This document shows positions 21,259 to 31,871 of a DNA stretch of 64,000 nucleotides, one piece after another. A program made the position numbers and the translations under genes. Numbering within the stretch: the stretch's first letter is position 1; each line of letters opens with the position of its first letter. Origin of the DNA: Marasmius tenuissimus (lineage: Eukaryota; Basidiomycota; Agaricomycetes; Agaricales; Marasmiaceae); contig JAQOTA010000053.1 in the NCBI GenBank assembly GCA_029532415.1, forward strand, positions 3,224,001 to 3,288,000, written 5' to 3'. Below the pieces are notes generated by a model. That model had not been told where the DNA came from and searched no databases. It was given only the letters and a program-made list of their open reading frames with translations.

Positions 21259-22704
21259 CTACCTATTACCCAAGCCACTCAACCTCCAAACAATCTGATT
21301 CCGGACCAAGGGAATATACGAGAGGGCCTTGAAGACCCAAATGGCGAGCGGGTTGGTCATGAAAATCAATGCGCCGTCCATCATTCTTTTCGTGAGGGTA
21401 ATCGTATGCACGGCCCTTTCACGCCTCTGTTTCGCATGAGTTTCCAAGCTCTCGTCAAACTGCTTTTGATCCATTTGCTCTGCCACCAATGCCCCAAGAC
21501 TGATAGCATCACGAATACCCAGGTTCATACCCTGGCCGCCGGCAGGTGAATGAATATGCGCTGCGTCGCCAACGAGAAACACCCTTCCCCCGTTGTCGGA
21601 CTTCTTGTAGAAGACGTCAGCCGCGGCGGAACGATGTCGGAAGCGATTAGACCAGTAAAGGTCCGAAAGGTGTGTGGACTTGGACTCCGAGGAGAGGGAG
21701 ACCGGGGCAAGCTGGTCTACGTATTCTTGCACGACTTCAATCGGAGGTCGAGATGGCGCTTCGAAGAGGGGAGTCGCGAAGATCATTCTGTACGTGGGCT
21801 TGTCAGTCTTGTAGGCATTAGAGGCGGCGTCTGCTTGGAATGGGAATAGGATGTTCATTCCGCTGGGACTCATAGTGGCGAAGAGGGTGTCCTGCAGCCC
21901 GGGAATTATTGATGATGGCGCAACGGTAAAGGACACGTCTGCCAGGATGGACTGCATTGGATTCTCCGTGGAGTGGTCGGCCAAGACACCATTGGAATCC
22001 TTAAAATCGATGCCGCTTAGGCTTCGAATCTGTAGTAGTCCGGTCATTCGCAGTTAGCATTACACCTCATCAAAAATTCTCGAACAGATCACGTACCGCA
22101 GATTTTGCACCGTCAGCACCGACGATGAAGTCCGCGGTAATGGTCTCTCCGGAGGCGAATGTTACTTCGAGACCTTCTCCAGGATGAGCTTCCTTCATGC
22201 CCACCACAGTGAGAGGTCGATGAACATAAATGCCGAGCCGTGTTGCGTGCTCTGCAAGTATGTGTTCGGTGGCTGTCTGGGGTATGCCCAGAAAGAACGG
22301 AAACTTGGTGTAGCTTGCAAGAGAAGAGAAGTCGACACGAAATATGGGCCACCCTGCACGATCTTGCAGTTGGAACGCCGCATTCTTGTGTCCCAGTGAC
22401 ACAATGTCATCTGCACATCCAACTGTATCCAGATACTGATATGAAATTTTTGTTAACAAACTTGGGGTAGATGAATGACACTGAAGAAACGACACACCTC
22501 AAGAGTAGCTGCGTGAATTACGACGGCTCTAGACGTGTTATCCGTGGCCGTGGCAAGTTTGTCGACGACCACGATGTCCTGAGGATCGATCCCGTTCTTG
22601 ACTAGAGATATGCTTGTGGCTAGACCGGCGGGGCCACCACCCACCACGAGAATTCTAGTCTTTGTGGGAAGCGGTTGCAACATTGCTGAATGTTCAGAAA
22701 CCAT
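21259..22704 (-). CDS. FAD-dependent aromatic-type monooxygenase, copy 2
   Basis: Tandem paralogue of the gene at 19154-20543, with the same domain order, length class and intron positions. Motifs: RILVVGGGPAGLATSISL (FAD-binding Rossmann), DFIVGADGAKSA (DG motif) and RVFLVGDAAHIHSPAGGQGM (FAD ribityl). The tail is hydrophobic (AIWVFKALSYIPLVRNQIVW) and ends RLSGLGNR, nearly the same as copy 1. The ATG at 22704 is preferred: it follows a TATA box at the right distance, and the in-frame codons upstream have no ATG. A later ATG at 22683 is possible. The two copies have diverged noticeably outside the cofactor motifs, so the duplication is not recent and the substrates may differ. Confidence 0.9.
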
Positions 22705-22734
22705 GGTTGGGGGCTCCCACGTCAATGCGTATGG

Positions 22735-22744
22735 TTATATATAA
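22735..22744 (-). promoter_or_regulatory. TATA box of FAD monooxygenase copy 2
   Basis: TTATATATAA on the minus strand, about 30-40 bases before the ATG at 22704. The 11-base TGACGTGGGAG string (22714-22724) lies between the TATA box and the start codon. Confidence 0.6.
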
Positions 22745-23420
22745 GACCTCAAGGCCTCAGCATGCCGTTCTGATTCGCAAGCAATTCCAAAGGGGAGGCT
22801 GAACAAGAATACATAGGAGGGAGGCGTGACGTTTGCCTTTTAGCCGGGCGCGCATCGCAGTCACTGCGCGTCCTTGCCTATCGCAGCTCTCGGTTGTATC
22901 ACGTACCTTTCCGTGCATCATGCTCGGCACGTCCCAGCTCCAAATTCAGCAATATTTCGTTTCAAGAGCATGAGATAATCTTGTCATAGAGAGTACAAAC
23001 CAAAGACGAACAAAACATAGCAGAAAAGTAGTATCATAAACAAATCAATAGGTGCTTGGTGAGATATCGTATAACAAAGCTGATCATGAACATCGCAGAG
23101 AAAGATAAACGAAAAAGAGATGCCGGGGGTAAGCGCGATAGCAATAGTATGTGCATTAACAAAGCCTGAGAAGGAGACCAGAAGGTACTAGTACTGATGG
23201 ATGCGTGATACGAGACATGTGTGCAACGAGTCGAGTCGTATGTGGGGATATGTGAGTGTGAGTATGGAGACATGGTAGATGACAGTGTGTAGAAGATTGT
23301 CGATGATGATGATGCCGATGCGGTAAATAGAAGCAGCGTTAAAAATTCGAGCTAGATTGGTTCCTCTCCTCGACGTCGATCAACAAGGAGAAATCAAAGA
23401 ATCGAGCTCTAAAGATGGAA
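22745..23420. other. Intergenic region upstream of FAD monooxygenase copy 2 and downstream of CDH1
   Basis: About 675 bases. A GC-rich stretch near 22845-22890 contains the imperfect palindrome GCGCGCATCGCAGTCACTGC. The rest is A/T-rich and is probably the CDH1 3' UTR. No gene seen. Confidence 0.5.
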
Positions 23421-25318
23421 TTATCGGATGAGTTTCCCATAATCCAAGCGACTGTCAGATTCCCGTTCGTTTCTCTCTTTCTTGGGAAAAGCATTCCAGA
23501 AACGCAGGGTCTCATCTCCTGCACCTGTGACAATAGTCTCGCCGTCGGGACTCATTGCCAGATACAGCACACGGTTCGTGTGCCCAGTGAGAGATGCGAC
23601 CATATTGAGTGTCGGGTATTTCCATATACATATCTGGTTCTGCGCGGTCGTAGAAGAGAATCCATGAGTAGAGACAAGTTCGTGAGATGTGAGGGACCAT
23701 ATCAGGTTGCAGACCTACACAAGTCGTGTCAATGCTTGTTTAACAGAATGGCCAGGCTGATGAGCATACCTGACTACCAGTGTCCAACTCGTTGAGCATA
23801 GTGCCGTTTACCGTATTCCAGAAACGAATGTGCTTATCCTGCGTCCCCCCTCCGGTAGCGAGTACTCCCGATACATGAGGATCCCATGCCAGAGCCTTGA
23901 CAGCTGCTGTATGTTCATGGAACTTCCACAGAGGTACCTCCCCTGGCCCCGACCCGTCATCTGATGCCGTGACCCCGCCTAATGCCCGCCCAGCGTTCGG
24001 TGCCCCGGTTGCCTGCGCCCTTTTCGAGCCCCGTAGATCCCAAACGCAGACCTTATTGTCATTGCCACCACTTGCCAAATTGGCGGCGGACACGCCTCCA
24101 TCACCACTCCATTTGAGCCCACAAACTTCCTGCTTGTGGCCTAAACATCGTTTGAAAGGTCGTAAATTGGGGTCTCGCACGTCGCGATGATGAACTTGAC
24201 GATCTCGTGAGCCAGATGAGAGGATGTAAGAGTTCCATGAAAGAGCCCCGATACGTTGAATGTGTGCCTGGGGGTAGGTTCTTTGTAGTTGCAGCGTGTG
24301 AGCGTCGTAGACGTGGAGTCGACCTGAAAGTGTTCCAACGGCAAGTGTCGAGCCCTGAGGGGCAGGTCAATCAGAGTATTCGACGACAGGTGTGAGTCAA
24401 GATGGGCGCACCTTCTGAACCCAAGATACAGAACTTATCGAGTCTCTTTGGTCTGCTAGATCACAGAGTTTGGATACCTGAGCGTTGTGTGCGGTCCAAA
24501 GATAAACACACGACCCCAGACCGACGCCCAGAACATTTGTACTCGACCAATCGACAAGATTGAGATAAAAGTCCTCTGCGAGTTCAGGGGCATCCAGAAC
24601 ACGATAGGGTGTCTTGCACACACTACGCAGTTGCCGTCGAGGGCTTTCAAGCAACTGCCTGCTTTGAGCCCTGACCGGGCTCATTGAATAAGCTTCGTCG
24701 GTGGGAGTGTCTAGTCTTCTGGTAGGTGTACTGGGTTGGGAGTGTGAAGGTGAACTGTAGGCAAAAAGACGCTTGCGAGTGGGTGTGCTAGGGGGCATGG
24801 TAGTAGCTGCGATGGGGCGTGTGGGGGAAGCAGGTCGGCGTGGTGATGGCGGGGTCACTTCTGTATGTAGAACGGATGTGAAAAGAGCGTTGGCTTGTTC
24901 TATTGAGAGGCAAAGTTCCTGTTGAGATACAAAGTGAAGCAAACGAAACGAGTGGGGACGCACCTTTGAGAGCATCAGACTCTGAAGGAATAATTCTACT
25001 CTTCCTTGAAGGAGTGGAAGGGCCACCTTGCTCCAGAAGGTGGTAGGATGTCCGCATGTCACCAGCATCTCTCGAGGGCACAAATCTGTCTCCATAGTCT
25101 CTGTTTATTCTAGGAAGTTCGATGGGGGATTCTGAACCGCTGCTTTCGCTCGAACCTGCCTTCGAGTCCAATGAGGGCGTCGAAGACGAGGCTGAGGATG
25201 GTCCTACGCCGAAAATTGGATTTATCCGCGGCCGATTTCGTCTAGGCGACCTTTCGTCCGTTTCCTGGTGGGACGCGCGCAATCGTTTGCCAAATGGGGA
25301 GTTTTTGAGGCCAGACAT
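23421..25318 (-). CDS. CDH1: Cdh1/fizzy-related APC/C activator
   Basis: WD40 substrate adaptor that activates the anaphase-promoting complex in G1 and late mitosis. About 580-600 residues in roughly six exons. The N-terminal C-box reads DRFVPSR. A long Ser/Pro/Thr-rich linker follows, with several S/TP sites suited to CDK control ([17 protein letters not shown]). Then the beta-propeller: [74 protein letters not shown] and [12 protein letters not shown]. The protein ends KLIR, giving the C-terminal Ile-Arg tail that docks on the APC. Both APC-binding elements are therefore intact. The Cdh1 (Ste9/Srw1) branch is preferred over Cdc20 because of the linker and [14 protein letters not shown] wording, but I have not compared sequences. 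Confidence 0.92.
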
Positions 25319-26038
25319 GGTGAATAGAGGAGAACTCGCAGAGATAAACGTGAATTGAGAGCTGAATCAGAGTGTACAATATCAGTTCAGCAGGGACATG
25401 GAACGGGAGGAGTGCTGCTGGGTGCTCGGCTGGGGGAGATGATGGTTGAACGAGTTGAAGAGGCGCGTCTTGTTTGGCTGCCCTGTTGTTTGGTTCGCCT
25501 GCCTGATTTGGAAACCAAGTTACTTCTCCGTGATCAGCCACCAACTTGCTCGATACACTTACAAGAGCTTCAGGGTCTTCGATAATTTCACAGAATAACA
25601 AAGCCTCTTGGATTGGTCTTCACCGGTCACCATCCGGGGGGCGCGTCTGTGGCCCGTTTATATAACTGAAAAACTCTGCACCGCCCAACGCCACGGTCGT
25701 TTGACTCGAAATCAGTGCATATTGAAATGTCGCTGATCCGAGTTCCTCAGTTCCCGTACGAGAGTGGTACGAGAGCATTTGCCTGGTATCTCACGACACC
25801 TTGGAGACCATATAACGTCCTCATCTGGTCATCATATTCAACCACAATCCAGGAGAAATAGACGTGCAATCATTTTAGAATAGATAATCCATCAAGTTAA
25901 ACTGTCACCGGGTGGTTCGTCGACATGCACGCTTGCTCCCTATTCACCCCCTGCGTTGACGCGTCGCATCTTGTAGCGTGTAATCAACGTCTGGCAAAAC
26001 ATTCCATCAAAAAATGTGAAATTCCTGGCTGATAAATT

Positions 26039-26048
26039 GGAACGTTCC
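26039..26048 (+). promoter_or_regulatory. Heat-shock element, perfect dyad
   Basis: GGAACGTTCC fits the nGAAnnTTCn unit pair exactly. It lies about 350 bases before the HSP10 start codon. Confidence 0.5.
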
Positions 26049-26304
26049 CTGCACGGATATACTGAAGAATGTTGGAGAGATTTGTGGGGTTGTGGCCACG
26101 TTGGGAGCGACTTTCACTAGATGGCGGCCCCAAGAGCTCTAGTGATCGTGACGCTGTACTTGTGCGGCACAGTTGAGTCGAAGGGATCGCTCCTGGTGAT
26201 GAATAATGAAGATGCTGTCACTGAGTCTGGACTCTCCGGCAGGAAGACCCACGACGCGTCGTGCACGTGACGACGTGTTTGTCAGAACCAAACATTCCAC
26301 TTTT

Positions 26305-26317
26305 TTCTGGAGCTTTC
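26305..26317 (+). promoter_or_regulatory. Heat-shock element, three units with one mismatch
   Basis: TTCtgGAGctTTC, a three-unit HSE with GAG in place of GAA in the middle unit. It lies about 85 bases before the HSP10 ATG, the usual distance for Hsf1 sites. Confidence 0.5.
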
Positions 26318-26400
26318 ACTCCGGTCGGCCACGCTTGGTTTCGCTTTCCTCATTTCACTTCATCTTCCTTGTTGTTCTTTCTTCTTTTCTACAAGCACTA

Positions 26401-26877
26401 ATGGTAAAGCCTTCCATGTAACACATCCGACAAATATTCATCTCTCTGCAGGCCGCCCAAGCTACCTTCAAGTCCATCAAGGCCCTTGTTCCCCTCCTGG
26501 ACCGCGTCCTTGTCCAACGTTTCAAGCCTGAGACCGTGAGCAACGTCCTGTTTTCTTTCTCTGACACGCACTCATTCCGTAACAGAAAACTGCCACTGGC
26601 ATCTTCTTGCCCACCTCCGCAACAAGCTCGCCTCTTCCGGAAGCAACCGTTATTGCCGTCGGTCCCGGTGCACCAAACAAGGACGGTCAAATCATCCCGA
26701 CGACTGTGAAGGCTGGTGACCGCGTCTTGCTACCTGGGTGGGGAGGAAATGCCATCAAAGTTGGCGAAGAGGTACGTGTACCATTATACTCTTGATTTGG
26801 AAGGCAACCAACCGTTCAAAACCCAGGAATACCACCTTTTCAAAGACTCTGAGATCCTTGCCAAAATACAAGAGTAG
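26401..26877 (+). CDS. HSP10: Mitochondrial 10 kDa chaperonin (Hsp10)
   Basis: Co-chaperonin that caps Hsp60 in the mitochondrial matrix. 107 residues from four exons, the first carrying only the ATG (intron 26404-26451). Sequence landmarks: IKALVPLLDRVLVQRFKPET, then KTATGIFLP, the mobile-loop region ATGIFLPTSATSSPLPEATV, VIAVGPGAPNKDGQIIPT, AGDRVLLPGWGGNAIKV, and the C-terminal EYHLFKDSEILAKI. Length and motifs match the family throughout. Two heat-shock-element-like sites lie upstream, fitting heat induction. Confidence 0.96.
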
Positions 26878-27305
26878 ATCTGTACTGTGCATATCTCACT
26901 CGACATACATGCACGCAGGGTCACGACGGGAGTTGGTGGAGATATAGTGGACGTGCTACGTTAGACTTCGGGATTAATTGGCTGTATGGGGGGATGAATT
27001 TCCTGCCATCCTATACTCCATACCGTATTACTTTTCTTTGGTGATTTTGGTTGGTCAAATGCAATCCCCACTCAAACCATCACACATACTTCCTCGCATG
27101 AAGGTTACGTCCCTGTCCAGTCAGCCCATATACAGACGTTTGACTTCTGAACGGTAAACGCGTCAGTATCTCGCGGAGTCGGCCAGTTTGAAAGGTTGTG
27201 ACCCCCCGTTGAGATCTTTCAGACTGCCAATCGTGACACGTCGTGTCATTGTGAGAGTACTGCAAGGTCCAAGCTGTGGGAACCGTGTCGACGCGCGCCT
27301 AAATC
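26878..27305. other. Intergenic region HSP10/S2P
   Basis: About 430 bases between two plus-strand genes. I see nothing beyond 3' UTR and promoter sequence. Confidence 0.5.
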
Positions 27306-29360
27306 ATGCCCCTGCTTGACATTGTACTCCCACTGTCACTTTTCTGGCTCTTGGTCCATGTCCTCGATATCTATCTCAAACGTTCTCGTCGAGCACCACT
27401 TCTTCCAAGCAATGAAAACCATTTTCGAACTCCGCGATACAGGCATTGGAACCTCTCGAACACGACGTTGAATCTCAAGCGACTGCACCTCACTATTAGT
27501 ACGACTCGATGGAATGTCACGTACGACAAGTTTGTCGAGAAGCTCAAACACAAGCACCATGCTCGTGCAAAGTACTGGATAACGGCTTTCTATAACGTCG
27601 GCGTTTGGATTGGAGTGTTGGGAATGGTTTGCGCGGTCGGCGCGCTTGTTTGGATATCTGGGACGTTATTTTGGGATCTGGCACACAGATGGTTTGCAAT
27701 TGAACGACAATCCTCTTTACGGATACAAAAGAGGGACATGACGGTGCCTCCGACGACTCTTACCGAGAGATCGAGCAGTGTCTTTGTGACTCCCATCGTA
27801 CGTTCGCTGGTGATCGCAATGACTTCCAACTGACGGTATCAGTTCACAGATCCCAGGTCTTACTGTCCCTCTCGTACATCTTCCTGTAATCGTACTAGCC
27901 GTATTGGTTTGTCAAGTATTTCACGAGTTGGGACACGCCCTTGGTGCAGCATTGTGGGTCTCCCGTCTCTGTTCGCTGACCGCGTTTTACTCACGTCGCG
28001 TGTTTGTTTAGGGACTATGTGCCGCTCCTTTCAGTGGGCGCTTCGCTGACTGTTGCTTTTCCATCTGCACATGTTGCCTTTCCACCGCGCTATGTGGAGA
28101 CCCTCCCATCCTTCAGACGAGCCAGAATCATTTCCGCCGGTCCTTGGCACAACATCGTTATGTGGCTTGGTCTCCTCGCTGCTGGAAGGACGATTAGATG
28201 GGTAGAAAAGTCCACCTCTGTTGGAAGCGCCGTTCTCGGGCTTGTATATGAAGACATTAGTCATACCGGGAGGATGGTGGTGGCCATCGAGGAAGTACGC
28301 TTGAGTACCTTGTGGTTGAATCGTTGCCTCATGCATTTTATCAGGATTCTCCTTTGCGGAATTATTTGACGCCAGGTTCAACTGTCACCTACTTAGACGA
28401 CGTGCCACTCGGAGGGTCGAATGACACTTGGTCTGCTTACCTGTCAGGTAGAAATTCAGCCCAATTCCGACAGTTGAATGCCAAGGGCTGGTGTGTATCT
28501 AGGTCGTCGTTTGAAGGCAAGTGATTGCCTATCCACTGGATCCCGACATTTTATTGACGGGAAATGTAGCTGGCGAACGCTCTTGCTGTGCGGAGAACGC
28601 TACTCGGTCTGGGTCGACCGAGCAGTTGCTATCCTGTTTTCGACGTAGTTCAGGTCTCACACCAACTTCGGAGGGAGGCTGTTTAGATCCCATTGATATC
28701 ATGACTGACACCCGTCCGCGGTTGAGGTGCATCAGAGATCACGAGTGTTCGGGTTTGTCTAGAGACCAGGATCATGATACTGGGCTCGACGCTTTTTGTG
28801 TCTGGCCGGACGCAACGACATCTTTTACCCGCATCGGTTTACGCCATCCAGGAGACGAGGTCGATGAGACGCTACTTTGGAACGGCCCCAAGCAAGAGAT
28901 ATGGGATCAAGGTCTGTTTTTACCCACACAGATCGCAACAGCCTTCATGAGCTGACTTTTGGACAGTGACAGTCAGTCGATGGAAACCCAGAATCCGGTT
29001 CATTCCCGCCAATGCAATTTTCGTTGTCAAGTCTTTTTTAGAGTAAGTGACTGCTACAAGTATTTTCATAACGCTCTTGCTGACCCCTCTCCCCCGTTCA
29101 GTTACCTCGTCTCGGCCAGCCTGTCGTTATTCTTCTTCAATCTTTTGCCTGTCTCGTTTCTAGATGGTGGACACTTGTTGAAGGCTATTCTCAACGATCT
29201 CCCGGATGTAAGGGCCGATGATTTTGATATCGAGTCAATAGATGTGAGGAGGTTCCCTGGGCGATGGAAAGCCCGGTTCGAAAGCCTTGTCATGTACGGG
29301 ACCATCGGACTGTTGGTTGTATGTATGGCTATGGCTGTCGTTCGGATGATTACTACCTAA
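27306..29360 (+). CDS. Site-2 protease (M50, SREBP-processing)
   Basis: Membrane-embedded zinc metalloprotease expected in the Golgi. In animals and in fungi such as Cryptococcus (Stp1) this family releases the SREBP transcription factor from membranes. About 600 residues in six or seven exons. The N-terminal hydrophobic region (VLPLSLFWLLVHVLDIYL) and further helices precede VCQVFHELGHALGAAL, which carries the HExxH zinc motif. The segment ISAGPWHNIVMWLGLL follows. A PDZ-like stretch and a Cys-rich lumenal region (GERSCCAENA, CLDPIDI, CRCIRDHEC-like spacing) come next. The final exon has NLLPVSFLDGGHLLKAIL, the third zinc ligand (LDGGH). The protein ends after a last helix at MITT. The intron before the last exon was placed to join SFL to DYLVSASLSLFFFNLLP in frame. 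Confidence 0.9.
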
Positions 29361-29552
29361 CTGTTGGGGCTTCTGCAAATGAGTGGGTTTGATTATGAGC
29401 AGTAAGTACTGATATCTAGCAGGTACTGCAAGTTGTTATAGGTGCATAAACGAACCAACAATACATACTAAGTATAACTTGATGTCCGAGTCAGTGCGTC
29501 CATAAATTTGTCCGATATTAGTCCTTGTTCGCGTTCTCCTTGACCTACAGCT

Positions 29553-30448
29553 CTACACATAATTGGAAGTCTTCGGAATTCGAGTCGGTCTGTCAGCACC
29601 AAACGATGGGTCGACGGTTGAGAACGCATAGCCAACGTTCATTCCTGGTGCTGGTGGGCTGATGACGTTAATATCTACAGAAGGGCCCGCGCTAGAGTGA
29701 AGCTTGACAATCGGCGTATCTTTCCGCTCCAGAGGACTGCTGAAGTCGAGGGCATTGGCCTTCTCGACGAGAGAACGCATGAAGCCGTAGGCTACGAGAA
29801 CCGTGTCTGAGGAGATTGCTCGGGTCAATTGCTCTGTAGGAATGTGACTGATCGACCGTAGCTTACACGCTTCCAGCAGCCAGCTGGTGAGATATACGAG
29901 GACTGCAACCGATTTTTGGATGGCAACCCCGTTGGTACACACCAGGTGGCTGGCATCATCCTTTGCTCCGTTGAGGCATTTATTCACGACCGCTCGAGGA
30001 TTCCCGCGGAAAACGATGGACAGTACGAAAGCACCCGCACAAATGCTCACGAAGAGGTGGAGAATGAGGAAGGATGAATAGAAGGCCAACGGAAGCCGCC
30101 TTCGAAGCAATCCGGTTGCGATCCTGGGTTGCAAACTCAATCGGTGATAGTCAGTAACAAGTTATAGGAGGCACGTACCCATATAAACCAAGCACTGCGA
30201 GCACCGTGAATAGAATGGAATGGAAGAATAAAGCAGCCTGGTTGTCCAGAGGAACAGGATGTTTAGAAAGCTGCATGATTTGCGACCAGCCAGTAATGGT
30301 CACTATCGCTGCGCCGGTCATTAACATTGCGGACAGAACCTGAAAATGTCTGAGATGTGATGACAGGTATAGAAGGACGAATACTCACAACGACACCATG
30401 CTGGAGTGGTATGAACCCACAGAAGGCTTTGGGAACGAGGGAAAACAT
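29553..30448 (-). CDS. Unknown four-helix membrane protein
   Basis: Not recognised. Three exons give about 250 residues: MFSLVPKAFCGFIPLQHGVV, then VLSAMLMTGAAIVTITGW, FFHSILFTVLAVLGLYGI, and LAFYSSFLILHLFVSICAGAF. These are followed by a loop with paired cysteines (NKCLNGAKDDASHLVC) and another helix (IQKSVAVLVYLTSWLLEA). That is four predicted transmembrane helices with an extracytosolic Cys loop between helices three and four, a topology like tetraspanin- or MARVEL-type proteins, though I see no diagnostic motif such as CCG. The C-terminal 80 residues are hydrophilic. It converges with the S2P gene (192 bases between stops). Confidence 0.7.
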
Positions 30449-31181
30449 CTACGGACGCGAAACTGACACGGGGGTGTGCCACCGCGGCCTGGCGAGGTGG
30501 TAATTTGAAGCACGAAAAGTGGGTCTACCACAGTCCCTCAGGGAGTGAACGAAGAAAGAAGAAAGACAGAGTGAAGGAAAGAAACGGCGGGAAAAGAAAA
30601 GAGGTGAGCGTCGGGTAAAAGGAAAAGAGGCGACTGATTGTGAGGCGAGTCGTTTATAACCAATACGGACTCGGAGCACATCCACACGTTGGCTAAGCAT
30701 TTTGGTGATGGATGTCAACCTTCTATGATGGTAGTATCGGTAGTAAGAACCCTCATTATGATCGTCATATCAAATAGTTTTCGAATTTGTAGGGATGTTG
30801 AGATCTGATGGGATCTTGGATGCCTCCCGAGGAATTTAGGCATCACTGACTTAACAAGTCAAAGTGGCCTACGTCGGGTCTGTATCGTTACTAGGCTAGG
30901 CGGACGTGATTGAGAAACAAACAGTCAACTTGAGCTGGGAGATCGGTGAAGCGGCGGAGCAGTCGAGTCAAATGATTCACGAGTGTTCGCATGGATGCGC
31001 AGAAAAATAACTGCGGGAGTCTGATCATAATTAGGGCATGTCGCAGTAAAACATGATTTTGAACCCAGCATAATGTACACCAGCATAACGCCCATCGTTC
31101 TGCCTGAGAAAGCAATCCAGGAAATCGTGCCGATCGCGGTCACGAAATCCGGATACACGAAGACCAAGAAGAATTGATTGT
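30449..31181. other. Intergenic region of about 730 bases
   Basis: Between the start of the membrane-protein gene and the stop of eL38, both on the minus strand. Several open frames occur on the minus strand but none has homology or splice context I can support. A purine-rich stretch (gaaagaagaaagacag) lies at about 30550-30600 just upstream of the membrane-protein gene. Confidence 0.5.
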
Positions 31182-31596
31182 TTACTTTCTCTTGGGGGCG
31201 CCACCGACCTCAACGACGTTGAGACCTTTAGATATGTACGTCAATAGAGAGAAATCTGGGACTGATCGGGAGACGCACCTGGAGGTAGACTCTGCTTGAG
31301 CTTCTCGGCCTTCTCAGGGTCATCCAAGGAGAGGGTGTAGAGGTATCGCGAGCATCTCAGTTTGAATTTTGTCTGGAGCTTGCCGCCAGGAGCCTTGGCT
31401 GCTGTACGCTTTATCCGTGCCTCTGCAAAGCCCAATTAAACGTCGAGTCAAGTGCGAACTGTACGGTGAACATACGAGAGGCATCCTTTCTTTTAGAGAT
31501 CTCCAGGAACTTCTTGATGTCGGTGATTTCCTTCGGCTAGTGAGGAGCAAGGAATGAGCTTGCAAACGTGCTCAACGACGGCGACGAACATACCAT
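31182..31596 (-). CDS. RPL38: Ribosomal protein eL38
   Basis: Small basic protein of the 60S subunit, about 83 residues. Four exons, the first coding only the ATG (intron 31537-31593). The mature reading is [15 protein letters not shown], then [44 protein letters not shown] and [14 protein letters not shown]. This matches the family from end to end. It shares a short divergent promoter region (about 275 bases) with the P5A ATPase gene. Confidence 0.96.
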
Positions 31597-31871
31597 TGTC
31601 GGGACTGTTGGCGGTAACGGGCTCACCAAATTATTGTGGGCGACGGCTGAGAGTGGCTGAAACCTTATTTCCAGGCATGCACAGTTCAACGGGAAATGCC
31701 GCAGTCAGTGCACGTGATGAGTGACGCGCATATTAGACCAGCCGCCTAAGCCCGAGGACTGGGAAAAGGCTCTCGGCAAAAGGCCTGGTTCCGGTACGTG
31801 GCCTTTAAACTCCCGAAATGTAAGTCCCAAAATTTCGTCAGACTCAATCAACGTGCTCATCGTCTGCTACG

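Larger units (their letters stand above)
25319..26400. other. Long divergent intergenic region CDH1/HSP10
   Basis: About 1.08 kb, the largest gap in the window. A minus-strand TATATAA sits at about 25657-25666 and probably serves CDH1. Heat-shock-element-like sites at 26039-26048 and 26305-26317 would serve HSP10. Short open frames here have no recognisable protein character. Confidence 0.5.

Noticed and set aside
1015..22704. A secondary-metabolite cluster formed by the P450 and the two monooxygenases
   Set aside because: They are 16 kb or more apart with conserved housekeeping genes between them, and no synthase, transporter or regulator adjoins them.
25242..25601. Minus-strand frame of about 119 codons upstream of CDH1
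   Set aside because: Overlaps the CDH1 N-terminus in another frame and extends into the likely 5' UTR; no homology.
30449..30718. A 90-codon minus-strand frame upstream of the membrane-protein gene
   Set aside because: Low-complexity Ser/Arg/Phe composition over a purine/pyrimidine tract; better read as promoter and 5' UTR.
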